Assembly: GCF_900142985.1 (NCBI RefSeq)
Contig: NZ_LT670849.1
Coordinates: 1,612,001 to 1,676,000 of the forward strand
Length of the DNA stretch: 64,000 nucleotides
Direction: 5' to 3'
DNA from: Bradyrhizobium erythrophlei
GTDB lineage: Bacteria > Pseudomonadota > Alphaproteobacteria > Rhizobiales > Xanthobacteraceae
Shown: piece by piece, positions 1 to 9,362 of the stretch
How positions within the stretch are numbered: the stretch's first letter is position 1
How the letters are laid out: each line of letters begins with the position of its first letter
Notes under the pieces: model-generated
Told to the model about the DNA's origin: nothing
What the model saw: only the letters and a program-made list of their open reading frames with translations
Database searches by the model: none
Made by a program: the position numbers and the translations under genes

Positions 1-366
1 GGCCTGGCTCGACAGATGGACGGACGCAAATACCGTGACGTCGAAGCCGAGTTTTCGCGGATCGAGCAAGCCGCGGTAGCCCTGTATGTAGCCCGCTTCC
101 TCCAGCGTCCGCACGCGGCGCAGACACGGCGGCGGGGAAATGCCGACGCGTTTGGCTAATTCAACATTCGTGATTCGACCGTCGGCCTGGATTTCGCTCA
201 GGATTTTGAGGTCAATTTCGTCAAGATTCTTCGACACGCGGTCTGGGTTCCAGCAGGCTGAGAGGGACTTCTTGCGGGTGGCGGCCAATTTTTGCGGCCT
301 TGGCCGTAACTCTCTTAGCCCAGCTCGGCTACGTCGCGCAATTTTATTACGCGTGCGTTGCGCCAT
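1..366 (-). CDS. Lrp/AsnC family transcriptional regulator (5' part; runs off window)
   Basis: The first 122 codons of a reverse-strand gene are present; the rest lies beyond the left edge. After a basic tail of about 45 residues (MAQRTRNKIARRSR...) comes a typical AsnC winged HTH: LDEIDLKILSEIQADGR, then ITNVELAKRVGISPPPCLRR with the recognition helix, then EEAGYIQGYRGLLDP. Lrp/AsnC proteins bind DNA as dimers or octamers and usually sense amino acids through a C-terminal RAM domain, which is not visible here. The basic N-terminal extension is longer than in most family members, so an internal start nearer codon 43 (GTG, in VSKNLDEID) is possible. It is divergent from trxB with about 160 bp between. 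Family assignment is firm; the target is unknown. Confidence 0.85.
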   Translation of the reverse strand, partial: MAQRTRNKIARRSRAGLRELRPRPQKLAATRKKSLSACWNPDRVSKNLDEIDLKILSEIQADGRITNVELAKRVGISPPPCLRRVRTLEEAGYIQGYRGLLDPRKLGFDVTVFASVHLSSQA

Positions 367-528
367 TTTTCTAACTCACGGGAAATTTTGCTGATTTGAA
401 TTGCAATTCTTGCATAGCTCGCCAGATACCTTAGACTTGCATTTGACACTTTCAGCGCCAATGCGGCGCCTTCCCGGGCGAAAACAGCTTAAGCGCTCAT
501 CAAATCCCCCTCGGTAAGGGACCTGCTC

Positions 529-1494
529 ATGCCTGCACCTATTCACGCGAAGGTCGTCATCATCGGTTCCGGCCCGGCCGGTTACACCGCGGCGATCTAT
601 GCGGCGCGGGCGATGCTTGAACCGGTGCTGATCCAGGGCATCCAGCCCGGCGGCCAGCTCACCATCACGACCGACGTCGAGAACTATCCGGGCTTCGCCG
701 ATGTGATCCAGGGCCCCTGGCTGATGGAGCAGATGGAGAAGCAGGCCGCCCATGTCGGCACCAAGATCGTCACCGATTTCGTCAACAAGCTCGAACTCGC
801 GCGGCGGCCGTTCCGGCTGACCTGCGATTCCGGCGACGTCTATCTGGCCGAGACCGTCATCCTCGCCACCGGCGCCCAGGCGCGCTGGCTGGGGATGCCG
901 TCGGAAGAGAAATTCAAGGGCTTTGGCGTCTCGGCCTGTGCGACCTGCGACGGGTTCTTCTATCGCGGCAAGGAAGTCATCGTGGTCGGCGGCGGCAACA
1001 CCGCGGTCGAGGAAGCGCTGTTCCTCACCAACTTCGCCTCGCAGGTGACGATCGTGCATCGCCGCGATCACTTCCGCGCCGAGCGCATCCTGCAAGATCG
1101 CCTGTTCAAGCATCCCAAGATCAAGGTGGTGTGGGATTCTGCGATCGACGAAATCAGGGGTGCGGAGAACCCATCCAAGGTCACCCATGTCCGGCTGAAG
1201 AACGTCAAGACCGGCGCGCTCACGGAAGTGCCCGCCGACGGCGTCTTCATCGCGATCGGCCATGCGCCGGCGACAGAGCTTGTGGCCGGACAGATCAAGC
1301 TGAAACCGTCCGGCTATGTCGAGGTCGCACCGAACTCGACCGCCACTTCCGTGCCGGGCCTGTTTGCCGCCGGCGACGTCGCCGACGAAACCTATCGTCA
1401 GGCGGTCACGGCCGCGGGCCTTGGCTGCATGGCGGCACTCGAAGCTGAACGTTTTCTGGCGCTGCGCGCGAGTGATCGCGCGGCAGCTGAATGA
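529..1494 (+). CDS. trxB: Thioredoxin-disulfide reductase
   Basis: NADPH-dependent flavoprotein that reduces thioredoxin in the cytoplasm. The 321-aa length is normal for bacterial TrxB. Visible marks are the FAD-binding GSGPAGYTAAIYAAR near the N-terminus, the redox-active CATC (in SACATCDGFF, about residues 142-145), the NADPH-binding VVGGGNTAVEEALFL, and the C-terminal FAD motif LFAAGDVADETYRQAVTAAG. The start is preceded by a purine-rich stretch (GGTAAGGGA). The stop codon overlaps or nearly abuts the LysR gene downstream, suggesting co-transcription. Confidence 0.96.
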   Translation: MPAPIHAKVVIIGSGPAGYTAAIYAARAMLEPVLIQGIQPGGQLTITTDVENYPGFADVIQGPWLMEQMEKQAAHVGTKIVTDFVNKLELARRPFRLTCDSGDVYLAETVILATGAQARWLGMPSEEKFKGFGVSACATCDGFFYRGKEVIVVGGGNTAVEEALFLTNFASQVTIVHRRDHFRAERILQDRLFKHPKIKVVWDSAIDEIRGAENPSKVTHVRLKNVKTGALTEVPADGVFIAIGHAPATELVAGQIKLKPSGYVEVAPNSTATSVPGLFAAGDVADETYRQAVTAAGLGCMAALEAERFLALRASDRAAAE

Positions 1495-1520
1495 ATTTTC
1501 ACCGCATACGCGACGGGTTT

Positions 1521-2420
1521 ATGGATATGGATTGGGACAAGCTGAAAGTATTTCACGCGGCGGCCGAGGCGGGGAGCTTCACGCATGCCGGCGAGCAACT
1601 CGGTCTGTCGCAGTCGGCCGTCTCGCGCCAGGTCTCGGCGCTGGAGCAGGAATTGTCGGTCTCACTGTTCCACCGTCATGCCCGCGGCCTGATCCTGACC
1701 GAACAAGGCGACCTGCTGTTTCGCACCGCGCATGACGTGTTCATGCAGTTGCAGGCCGCCCGCGCCAAGCTCACCGACAGCCGCGAGCGGCCGAGCGGCG
1801 ACCTCAAGATCACCACCACGCCCGGCGTCGGCATCAACTGGCTGATTCCCCGGCTCGGTGAATTCACCGCGCTCTATCCGGAAATCCGCATCTCGCTGAT
1901 CGTCACCGACGAGGAGCTCGATCTGTCGATGCGCGAAGCGGACGTGGCGATCCGGACCCGCAAGCCGACCCAGCCCGACCTGATCCAGCGCAAGCTGTTT
2001 GCGATGGGCTTCCACGCTTATTGCTCGCCGGAATACATCAAGCGATTCGGCACGCCGCGTACGCTCGACGAGCTCGACGCGCATCGGATCATCACGCTCG
2101 CCGACGGGCAGGTCGCGCCGCATCTGCAAAACCGCAATTGGCTCGTCGAGGCCGGTCGCAACGGCACCGGCCCGCGCGAGGCCTATTTCAAGGTCAACAA
2201 CATCCTGGGGCTGGTGCGCGCCTGCCAGCAGGGCCTCGGGATCGCGGCACTGCCGGATTACCTGGTCGAGGAAAACAGCCGCCTCGTGCAGCTGTTCGGC
2301 GAATCGGATTCGATCCAGCTGGATACGTATTTCGTCTATCCCGAAGAATTGAAGACGGTTGCACGCGTTCAGGTGTTTCGCGACTTCGTGGTGAGCAAGG
2401 CTCAGCGCTGGCCGTCCTGA
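1521..2420 (+). CDS. LysR family transcriptional regulator
   Basis: A 299-aa LysR-type regulator. The N-terminal winged HTH is clear (DWDKLKVFHAAAEAGSFTHAG, then LGLSQSAVSRQVSALEQEL), followed by a type 2 periplasmic-binding-like effector domain (DLKITTTPGVGINWLIPRL onward). An in-frame ATG at 1491 overlaps the trxB stop as ATGA, and another ATG lies at 1527. I chose 1521 because family members usually begin a few residues before the DWDKLK helix. If 1491 is used, the gene is translationally coupled to trxB. The effector is unknown; coupling to trxB hints at a redox-related role, which is inference. Confidence 0.9.
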   Translation: MDMDWDKLKVFHAAAEAGSFTHAGEQLGLSQSAVSRQVSALEQELSVSLFHRHARGLILTEQGDLLFRTAHDVFMQLQAARAKLTDSRERPSGDLKITTTPGVGINWLIPRLGEFTALYPEIRISLIVTDEELDLSMREADVAIRTRKPTQPDLIQRKLFAMGFHAYCSPEYIKRFGTPRTLDELDAHRIITLADGQVAPHLQNRNWLVEAGRNGTGPREAYFKVNNILGLVRACQQGLGIAALPDYLVEENSRLVQLFGESDSIQLDTYFVYPEELKTVARVQVFRDFVVSKAQRWPS

Positions 2421-2423
2421 AGC

Positions 2424-2455
2424 CGAAGCGCGACGAAGGCCTTCGTCGCGCTTCG
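2424..2455 (+). terminator. Perfect 32-bp palindrome just after the LysR stop
   Basis: The left arm (CGAAGCGCGACGAAGG) is followed directly by its exact reverse complement, beginning 4 bp after the TGA of the LysR gene. It would form a very stable hairpin in RNA. There is no T tract, so it may be a processing or stabilising hairpin rather than a classical intrinsic terminator. Confidence 0.5.
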
Positions 2456-2681
2456 AAAGCCACTGCACAGTTTTCCCGTGCGCATCCTAATTATCGGTCG
2501 ATAATCGATCCCCGCATGTCTGACATGCGGCCCACCCCGTTGCTGCAGGGCGCCCGGCGGGACCATAATGTTCGGACACTGAGCTTTCGCGTTGCGCACA
2601 TGTCCCCCTCCTCCAGTGGCGCGGATGTTCGGTTATCCCTCTTGGAAGGTGATTGTGTCGGCCCAACGAGGCCAATACTCA

Positions 2682-2712
2682 AAGCCGGGCTCTCATGAGC
2701 CCGGCTTTTTTT
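2682..2712 (+). terminator. Intrinsic terminator
   Basis: An 11-bp stem AAGCCGGGCTC / GAGCCCGGCTT with loop TCAT is followed by a run of seven T. It is a textbook Rho-independent terminator on the + strand and stands about 260 bp after the LysR stop, too far to be its simple terminator. Confidence 0.8.
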
Positions 2713-2940
2713 CGCGCTGACATCAAAGGCTTTTTCCACGCGGCGGTCTTCCCCTGATTGTTTTCACGATGGGAAAGCCTGACCTCGCACGCCACCCGTG
2801 TTGACAGTGGAACTGATGCACCGCATCATCGCGGCATGATCACGCGTTCGTGCACAGCCCTCCGTTCGAAAAAAGTCTCCCTTCCGGGGGCCTGGGGTCG
2901 ACGCGCGCGATAGACACTTCGCAACAGCCGATCTGCAACC

Positions 2941-2962
2941 CCCGCCGCGAGGCGGGTTTTTT
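2941..2962 (+). terminator. Intrinsic terminator upstream of the DapA-family gene
   Basis: Stem CCCGCC / GGCGGG with loop GCGA is followed by six T. It ends 33 bp before the start codon of the lyase gene, so it would end an upstream transcript or act as an attenuator in the leader of that gene. Confidence 0.7.
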
Positions 2963-2995
2963 GTGTCCCGTCTCCGGTCAATCAGGAGAAGGACC

Positions 2996-3940
2996 ATGAC
3001 TGCCCCCTTTCAATCCTCAGGCCTGTGCTCGCAATTGCACGGCCTCTGGCTGCCGCTCGTCACGCCATTCTGCGATGGCATCGTCGATGAGACTTCGCTG
3101 CGGCGGCTGGTGCGCCATTACGCGGCGCTGCCGATCGACGGCTTGATCCTTGCGGCGACTTCAGGCGAAGGCCTGACGCTTGGAATGGCCGAACTCGAAT
3201 GGATTGTCGCCGTGACGCGCGAAACCCTTGCCGAGGCGAGGCGCTATTTGCCGATCTGCCTCGGGCTCGCCGGCAGCTATACGCGCAAGCTTTGTCATAC
3301 GCTCGATGAAACCGCGGGCTGGCCAATCGACGGCTATCTGATCTCGAGTCCATATTATTCGCGCCCCTCACAGCGCGGCCTGTTGCAGCATTTCAACATG
3401 CTCGCCGACCACGCCTCGTGGCCGCTCGTACTCTACAACATCCCCTATCGCGCCTCGGTCGCGCTTGAAACCGAGACGCTGCTCGAGCTCGCAAGCCATC
3501 CGAACATCGTCGGCATGAAGGATTGCGGCGCCAACCGCGCGCAGTCGATCGAGCTGTTGCGACGGCGGCCGGCCGGCTTTCGCATCTTGACCGGCGAGGA
3601 CGCCCTGTATTTCGAGGCGCTCGCTGACGGTGCCGACGGCGCAATCCTGTTGTCGGCCCACGTCGAGACGCCGACATTTGCCGCGATATGGAAGCTCTTC
3701 AAGGAAGGTCACACGGACGATGCGCGCGAGCGCTGGGACAGCGTCTCCCCCCTCCCACGGCTGCTGTTTGCCGAGCCCAGTCCGGCGCCGGCCAAGTATT
3801 GGCTGGCGCGTACGGGCCTGATCGACAGCGCCGAGGTCCGGCTACCGATGGTCGAGGTCAGCCGCGAACTTGCAGCAAGGCTCGATGCCGAGATCGCGCG
3901 TCGGCAAGTTCCGGTATCGCGTTTAGAACCTTCGGCGTAG
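2996..3940 (+). CDS. Dihydrodipicolinate synthase (DapA)-family aldolase/lyase
   Basis: A 314-aa (beta/alpha)8 class I aldolase of the DHDPS/NAL family. Visible are the substrate loop ATSGEG (GLILAATSGEGLTL, the family's GTTGE position), the tyrosine in PLVLYNIPYRA, and the Schiff-base lysine in NIVGMKDCGAN. DHDPS condenses pyruvate with aspartate semialdehyde for lysine synthesis, but this family also includes keto-sugar acid and N-acetylneuraminate lyases. With no lysine genes nearby the true substrate is open. The ATG at 2996 has a good ribosome-binding site (AGGAGAAGG); an upstream in-frame GTG at 2963 sits in the terminator tail and is unlikely. Confidence 0.85.
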   Translation: MTAPFQSSGLCSQLHGLWLPLVTPFCDGIVDETSLRRLVRHYAALPIDGLILAATSGEGLTLGMAELEWIVAVTRETLAEARRYLPICLGLAGSYTRKLCHTLDETAGWPIDGYLISSPYYSRPSQRGLLQHFNMLADHASWPLVLYNIPYRASVALETETLLELASHPNIVGMKDCGANRAQSIELLRRRPAGFRILTGEDALYFEALADGADGAILLSAHVETPTFAAIWKLFKEGHTDDARERWDSVSPLPRLLFAEPSPAPAKYWLARTGLIDSAEVRLPMVEVSRELAARLDAEIARRQVPVSRLEPSA

Positions 3941-4014
3941 TCGGAGAGACGGAGCTAGAAGCAGGGCGAACGAAGTGCTTTGATCTCACGGTCGACTCGG
4001 CCGCGGAGGCTTTC

Positions 4015-5820
4015 TTGACCGGCGAAGGCGTGCAACGGCGGCTGGCGGCGGTGCTGGCAGGGGTGGTCGAGGACTACGGCCGCCTGATGCAGGCCGGCGA
4101 GGAAGTCGCCATGACCCGGCTCAAGGCGATCCGAAAGAACATCGTCGCTCCCGCCATCGCGTCTTGTCGCGGGCGCATCGTGAAGGTGTCCGGCGAGAGC
4201 ATGCTGGTGGAGTTTTCAAGCGCGGTCGATGCGGCACGCAGCGCCGTCGAAGTCCAGCGCGCGATGGTCGCGCACGAGAGCGGCCAGGCTGGCGAACCTG
4301 ACATCGCGTTTCGGATCGGCATGAATGTCGGTGACATCATGATCGACGAGAACGATATTTTCGGCGACTGCGTCAACATTGCCGTGCGCCTTCAAGGGTT
4401 GGCTGCGCCCGGCGGCATCTGTTTCTCCGACGACGCCTACCGGCAGATCCGCGGCAAGGTCGAACTGGCGTGCCACGATCTCGGTCCGCAGCGGCTGAAG
4501 AACATCGCCGAGCCGGTACGGGTTTGGCGAATGTCTTTTGGTGACAAAAAAAGTTTTAACAGAGAAGGCGCAGCCCAAATCCCGTCCTCGTTGCCGGCGA
4601 CGGAGCCGCCGGCGCTCGAACTTCCGGCCAAACCGTCGATCGCGGTGCTGCCGTTCGCGAACCTGAGCAACGATCCCCAGCAGGATTATTTTGCCGATGG
4701 CCTGGTCGAAGACATCATCACCGCATTGTCGCGGTTCAAATCGCTGTTCGTGATCGCGCGGAATTCTTCGTTCGTCTACAAGGGCAAGCCGATCGATATC
4801 TGGCAGGTCGGGCGTGAACTGGGCGTGCGCTACGTACTGGAAGGCAGTGTACGAAACGCGGACTCGCGGCTGCGAATCACCGGACAACTCGTCGACGCCA
4901 CCACGGGCGCGCACCTGTGGGCCGAGAAGTTCGACGGCCCGATGGCCGACGTGTTCGAACTTCAGGACAAGGTCGCCGCCAGCGTCGCCGGCGTGATCGA
5001 TCCCCTGCTGCTCGACACGGAAATCCAGCGCGCCCTGGAGCAACCCACATCCAATCTGACCGCTTATCATTTTTATCTTCGTTCGCTGCCGCTTATTCGC
5101 GCGTGGACGCCCGAGGCCAATCTGGAGGCAATCGCGCTACTCGAACGCGCGGTCGAATGCGACCCGCGTTACGGGATGGCGCTCGCATCACTCGCACTCT
5201 GTCACGCCCACAATCTCTTGAACCGGTGGGTCAAGGACGCCACGACTGAGAGAGAACTCACCATCATCTGGGCGCGTCGCGCGCTTGAGGCCGCGCCCGA
5301 CGACCCCTCGACCGTCACCTCGGCCGCTGGCGCGCTGATGGACACGGGCGAAAATATCGAAACGCTGAAGCGGCTGGTCGACGGGGCCCTGGCGCGCAAT
5401 CCCAGTCACGCCTTCGGCTGGTTATGGAGCGGTTGGATGCGCACCGTTTCCGGCGAGTCCGAGCTCGCGATCACCCATTTCGAGACATCGCTGCGGCTCG
5501 ACCCTCGCGCCACGCGCAAGGCGTTTCACCTGACCGGCATCGGAATGTGTCATTTCTTCAAATCACGTTTCGGCGAGGCCTGCCGAATCCTGGAAATTTC
5601 CTTCACCGAGCTCCCAAGCTACTCGCTCACCGCCTGGTTCCTGGCCGCCACCTACACAAAAATGGGACGGCTCGACGCGGCGCGAGAATTCGCCAAACGC
5701 CAGGGAATTGCACCCGGCGGGGCGTGGCTGGTGATCGGACAGCTGCTTGGTAACGCGGCGCATCGCGACATGGCGCTATCCGCGCTCAGGCTCGCGACGG
5801 GTCAGGAATCCGGCGCCTGA
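4015..5820 (+). CDS. Class III adenylate/guanylate cyclase-like protein with TolB-like and TPR domains
   Basis: A 601-aa protein. Residues about 1-170 form a class III cyclase homology domain (RRLAAVLAGVVEDYGRLM ... IFGDCVNIAVRLQGLAAPGG). Next comes the TolB-like module common in rhizobial cyclases (SIAVLPFANLSNDPQQDYFADG ... VRYVLEGSVRN), then TPR-like helices to the end. Oddity: the first metal-binding Asp of LAADVAGYSRL-type cyclases is Val17 here, and the second (GD) is Glu61 (VSGESML), so catalysis is doubtful. The only well-placed start is TTG at 4015, 5 nt after GGAGG (4005-4009). The frame stays open upstream into the DapA gene, but that part is out of phase with it and has no ribosome-binding site. 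Confidence 0.82.
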   Translation: MTGEGVQRRLAAVLAGVVEDYGRLMQAGEEVAMTRLKAIRKNIVAPAIASCRGRIVKVSGESMLVEFSSAVDAARSAVEVQRAMVAHESGQAGEPDIAFRIGMNVGDIMIDENDIFGDCVNIAVRLQGLAAPGGICFSDDAYRQIRGKVELACHDLGPQRLKNIAEPVRVWRMSFGDKKSFNREGAAQIPSSLPATEPPALELPAKPSIAVLPFANLSNDPQQDYFADGLVEDIITALSRFKSLFVIARNSSFVYKGKPIDIWQVGRELGVRYVLEGSVRNADSRLRITGQLVDATTGAHLWAEKFDGPMADVFELQDKVAASVAGVIDPLLLDTEIQRALEQPTSNLTAYHFYLRSLPLIRAWTPEANLEAIALLERAVECDPRYGMALASLALCHAHNLLNRWVKDATTERELTIIWARRALEAAPDDPSTVTSAAGALMDTGENIETLKRLVDGALARNPSHAFGWLWSGWMRTVSGESELAITHFETSLRLDPRATRKAFHLTGIGMCHFFKSRFGEACRILEISFTELPSYSLTAWFLAATYTKMGRLDAAREFAKRQGIAPGGAWLVIGQLLGNAAHRDMALSALRLATGQESGA

Positions 5821-5918
5821 GCCTCGCGAGATTTTGAGACGATTTGGCATGGCACAAAGCCGGCCTGCGCGACTTAATAGGTCGAATTTATCGGTCGAAA
5901 TCGCGAAAGCGAGGCGAC

Positions 5919-6812
5919 ATGAGCAAGATCACCATCTCCGCTGAAGATCATCTTCCCCGGCGCCGGATTCCCATCCTCGACACCGAAATGAGCCATGTGA
6001 CGGTCGGTCAGGGCCATCCGATCGTGTTCCTGCACGGAAACCCGACGTCCTCCTATCTCTGGCGCAACGTCATTCCTCACGTCAGCGATCTCGGCTGGTG
6101 CCTGGCGCCCGACCTCGTCGGGATGGGACAATCCGGGCCCTCTCCTGCCGGCGCCTACCGGTTTCGCGATCACGCGCGCTACCTCGATGCGTGGTTCGAT
6201 GCGATCGGCCTGCACGAGAATATCACGCTCGTCCTGCACGATTGGGGATCGGCGCTCGGCTTTTACTGGGCGTCGCGGCACCCGGAACGCGTCCACGCCA
6301 TCGCCTATATGGAATCGATTCTTTTCCCGCGCGAATGGGCAGATCTCCCGCAAAGCCGGGCGCCGCTCTTTCGCGACCTGCGTTCGGAGAAGGGCGAGCA
6401 CATGATCCTCGATGAAAACTTCTTCATCGAGGGGTTGCTGCCGAAACTCGTCATCCGTCCTCTCGGCGAGAAGGAAATGTACGCATACCGGCGTCCGTTC
6501 CTTAACCCGGTATCGCGGCTGCCAATGCTGGTCTGGCCGCGGGAATTGCCGATCGGCGGCGAGCCGGCCGATGTTGTGGCCATCGTCGAACGATACGGAC
6601 AATGGCTTCTGGAAAGCCCGCAACCGAAATTGTTCATCAATGCCGAGCCGGGCTCGATGCTGACCGGACGTTCGCGCGATTTCTGCCGGCGTTTTCCCAA
6701 CCAGCAGGAGGTCACGGTATCCGGCCTGCATTTCATTCAGGAGGATTGCCCCGACGAGATCGGCGCGGCGTTATCGCGCTTCATCGGCGCCAACCGGCCG
6801 AAACGAAGCTGA
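5919..6812 (+). CDS. Haloalkane dehalogenase (alpha/beta hydrolase, HLD-II type)
   Basis: A 297-aa enzyme that would hydrolyse carbon-halogen bonds of haloalkanes to alcohol plus halide in the cytoplasm. The predicted catalytic set is visible: nucleophile Asp108 followed by Trp109 (LVLHDWGSALG), halide-binding Asn41 in HGNPTSSYLWRN, acid Glu132 (YMESI), and His271 (SGLHFIQED). The Asn/Trp halide pair and the Glu position are those of subfamily II enzymes such as DbjA and LinB. The ATG at 5919 follows GAGGCGAC. It stands alone, with no obvious haloacid catabolic neighbours. Confidence 0.9.
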   Translation: MSKITISAEDHLPRRRIPILDTEMSHVTVGQGHPIVFLHGNPTSSYLWRNVIPHVSDLGWCLAPDLVGMGQSGPSPAGAYRFRDHARYLDAWFDAIGLHENITLVLHDWGSALGFYWASRHPERVHAIAYMESILFPREWADLPQSRAPLFRDLRSEKGEHMILDENFFIEGLLPKLVIRPLGEKEMYAYRRPFLNPVSRLPMLVWPRELPIGGEPADVVAIVERYGQWLLESPQPKLFINAEPGSMLTGRSRDFCRRFPNQQEVTVSGLHFIQEDCPDEIGAALSRFIGANRPKRS

Positions 6813-6826
6813 TCAGAGCAAGCTGG

Positions 6827-9316
6827 TCAAAGCCTTGTGCGCGCCAGCCGCAGCGCGTTGCCGATCACGCTCACCGATGAGAGCGCCATCGCAGCAGCCC
6901 CCAGCATCGGCGACAGCAGAATGCCGAACACCGGATAGAGCGCGCCCGCCGCGATCGGCACGCCGGCGGCGTTATAGACAAAGGCGAAAGCGAGATTCTG
7001 CCGGATGTTGCGCATGGTCGCCGCCGACAACCGCCGCGCCCGAACCAGGCCGGACAGGTCGCCGGTGAGAAGCGTGATGCCGGCGCTTTCGATGGCGACA
7101 TCCGTGCCGCCGCCCATCGCAATCCCCACATCGGCCGCGGCCAGTGCCGGCGCGTCGTTGACGCCGTCGCCGACCATGGCCACGCGGCGGCCTTGCTGGC
7201 GAAGCCGCTGCACCACCTCACCCTTGCGCTCGGGCAACACGCCGGCCTCGATGTCAGTGATATCCAGCTGAGAGGCGACGGCGCGCGCGGTGGTCGCGTT
7301 GTCGCCGGTCAGCATCACGATGCGCAGGCCTTCCGAGCGCAACGCCGCGATTGCGGCTTTCGCCGACGCCTTGATCGGATCGGCGATGGCGAGAATGCCG
7401 GCAGCGCGGCCATCGATCGCCGCATGAATGACGGTCGCGCCGGAGGCGCGCGCCGCTTCCGCCGCGGGCTCAAACGCGGCTATCGCGACATTCAGCTCGC
7501 CCATCAACGTGGCATTGCCGAGCGCGACGGTGCGGCCCTGCACGCTCCCGGTGGCGCCCTTGCCCGGATGGGCCGCAAAGTCGGACGCACTTTCGAACGA
7601 CAGGCCGCGGGCCTTGGCGGCCTCGATGATCGCACGCGCCAGCGGATGCTCACTCGCCTGCTCGAGCCCGGCGGCCAGCCGCAACAGCGTGTCCTCGTCG
7701 ATGCCTGGCGCGGTCGCGACGGAAGCGAGCTTCGGTCTGCCTTCGGTCAGCGTCCCCGTCTTGTCGATCACGACGGTGTCGATCCGCTCGAACGCTTCCA
7801 GCGCTTGCGCATCGCGGATCAGAATGCCTTCGCGGGCGCCGCGCCCCACCCCCACCATGATCGACATCGGCGTGGCAAGGCCAAGCGCACAGGGGCAAGC
7901 GATGATCAAGACCGTCACCGCGGCTACCAATCCGAAGGTGAAGCGCGGTTCGGGTCCGAACATAACCCAGGCGGCAAAGGCTACTCCCGCCGCAGCCAGC
8001 ACCGCCGGTACGAACCAGCCGGAAACACGATCCGCCAGACGCTGGATCGGCGCGCGCGAGCGCTGCGCCCGCGCCACCATGTCGACGATCCGCGCCAGCA
8101 TGGTGTCGCGGCCAACCTGTTCGGCCTGCAACACCAGCGTACCATGCTGGTTGACGGTGCCGCCGATGACGCGCGCGCCCTCGGCTTTCGCGACCGGCAT
8201 TGGTTCGCCCGTCACCATGGATTCGTCGACGAACGAATGTCCCTCGATCACGCGGCCATCGACCGGGATTTTTTCGCCGGGGCGAACCCGCAAATGATCG
8301 CCGACCCCGATCGAATCGATCGAAACGTCCTCGTCGCCGTGACCGGTGATGCGCCGGGCGGTTTTTGGCGCAAGCCCCAGCAATGCGCGGATCGCGCCCG
8401 AGGTGCGCTCGCGCGCCCGCAATTCCAGCACCTGGCCGAGCAGCACCAGCACCGTGATCACGGCTGCCGCCTCGAAATACACCGCAACCGCGCCGTGCGC
8501 GTCACGGAAACCGGCCGGAAAGGCCTGCGGCGTCAATGTGCCGATCACGCTGTAGAGCCAGGCCACGCCTGTTCCCATCGCAATCAGCGTGAACATGTTG
8601 AGGTGGCTAGATACGACCGAGCGCCAGCCGCGCGCGAAAAACGGCGCGCCCATCCACAGCACGACCGGCGTCGACAGCAGAAGCGAAATCCAGTTCGACC
8701 AGACTGGCGGCATCCCATGCATGAGACCGAGATGGCGGCCCATCTCGATCACGAACACCGGCAACGTGAGCGCCAGCGCAATCCAGAACCGCCTCGTCAT
8801 ATCGATCAGTTCGGGATCGGGGCCCTGGTCGAGCGAAACCTGTTCCGGCTCCAGCGCCATGCCGCAGATCGGACAGGTCCCCGGCCCGACCTGGCGGATC
8901 TCCGGGTCCATCGGGCAGGTGTAGATCGTGCCTGCCGGAACCACCGGCTCCGGCCGCTCGGCCGCGGCCGGCTTGGTTTGATCCTTCGGCTTGAGAAAAC
9001 TGTCAGGGTCGGCCTGAAAACGGTCGCGGCAGCGCGCGGAGCAAAACAGATATTCCGTGCCCTGATAGTCGAAGCGATGTTTGGCGGTCGCACGCTTGAC
9101 CTTCATGCCGCAGACCGGATCGATCGCGACCTCCGCGTCCGCGCCGGCTTTCCCTTCATGATCGCCGCCGCAGCAGGAAGCGGCAGCCTGATCATGATCG
9201 GCGTGACGAGGGTGACCGTGATGATCGTGGTTGTGCTGACCGTGGTCGTGATGATGGCAGGCGTGATCGCCGGAGGCGGCGTCTTTGGCGCCGTGAGTAT
9301 GTTCGCCGTGGGCCAT
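6827..9316 (-). CDS. copA: Copper-translocating P1B-type ATPase
   Basis: An 829-aa inner-membrane Cu(I) exporter. It begins with a very His-rich segment ([16 protein letters not shown], about residues 19-34), then a CCGGDH motif, a YHS domain (IDPVCGMKV ... [12 protein letters not shown]), and a heavy-metal-binding domain ([20 protein letters not shown]). The core has the metal-channel [10 protein letters not shown], phosphorylation site [11 protein letters not shown] motif (SEHPLARAI), and [16 protein letters not shown]. It lacks classical N-terminal CxxC HMA repeats, their place being taken by the His-rich and YHS modules. It is divergent from csoR with a shared operator, so copper-induced derepression is expected. 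Confidence 0.95.
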   Translation of the reverse strand: MAHGEHTHGAKDAASGDHACHHHDHGQHNHDHHGHPRHADHDQAAASCCGGDHEGKAGADAEVAIDPVCGMKVKRATAKHRFDYQGTEYLFCSARCRDRFQADPDSFLKPKDQTKPAAAERPEPVVPAGTIYTCPMDPEIRQVGPGTCPICGMALEPEQVSLDQGPDPELIDMTRRFWIALALTLPVFVIEMGRHLGLMHGMPPVWSNWISLLLSTPVVLWMGAPFFARGWRSVVSSHLNMFTLIAMGTGVAWLYSVIGTLTPQAFPAGFRDAHGAVAVYFEAAAVITVLVLLGQVLELRARERTSGAIRALLGLAPKTARRITGHGDEDVSIDSIGVGDHLRVRPGEKIPVDGRVIEGHSFVDESMVTGEPMPVAKAEGARVIGGTVNQHGTLVLQAEQVGRDTMLARIVDMVARAQRSRAPIQRLADRVSGWFVPAVLAAAGVAFAAWVMFGPEPRFTFGLVAAVTVLIIACPCALGLATPMSIMVGVGRGAREGILIRDAQALEAFERIDTVVIDKTGTLTEGRPKLASVATAPGIDEDTLLRLAAGLEQASEHPLARAIIEAAKARGLSFESASDFAAHPGKGATGSVQGRTVALGNATLMGELNVAIAAFEPAAEAARASGATVIHAAIDGRAAGILAIADPIKASAKAAIAALRSEGLRIVMLTGDNATTARAVASQLDITDIEAGVLPERKGEVVQRLRQQGRRVAMVGDGVNDAPALAAADVGIAMGGGTDVAIESAGITLLTGDLSGLVRARRLSAATMRNIRQNLAFAFVYNAAGVPIAAGALYPVFGILLSPMLGAAAMALSSVSVIGNALRLARTRL

Positions 9317-9342
9317 TTTTCGCTTCCGTCTCTCTTGAACAA

Positions 9343-9362
9343 TATACCCTAGGGGGGTATAT
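9343..9362. promoter_or_regulatory. Predicted CsoR operator between copA and csoR
   Basis: The palindrome TATACCC-TAGG-GGGTATA, within ATATACCCTAGGGGGGTATA, matches the type recognised by CsoR-family repressors (G-tract flanked by ATA). It lies in the 44-bp space between the divergent starts and reaches the proposed csoR start codon, so one bound repressor could block both genes. Confidence 0.75.

Larger units (their letters stand above)
2456..2995. other. Gene-free stretch with hairpins and two intrinsic terminators; candidate small-RNA locus
   Basis: I see no convincing protein-coding frame in these 540 bases. It does contain structure: an inverted repeat ATTATCG-GT-CGATAAT (2490-2505), a second one CCGCATGTC-T-GACATGCGG (2512-2530), and two strong intrinsic terminators (2682-2712 and 2941-2962). 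Neither terminator directly follows a gene. Terminators without a preceding ORF suggest one or two short untranslated transcripts, roughly 2550-2712 and 2760-2962. I could not match them to 6S, tmRNA or SRP RNA with confidence. Confidence 0.35.

Noticed and set aside
3688..4014. N-terminal extension of the cyclase-like protein into the DapA gene
   Set aside because: Overlaps another gene out of phase, has no ribosome site and no homology; the TTG at 4015 has an ideal GGAGG and begins at the family's conserved region.
7193..9352. Long + strand open frame of 719 codons opposite copA
   Set aside because: Antisense shadow of the GC-rich P-type ATPase gene; Arg/His/Asp-rich with no family, while the other strand has every ATPase motif.
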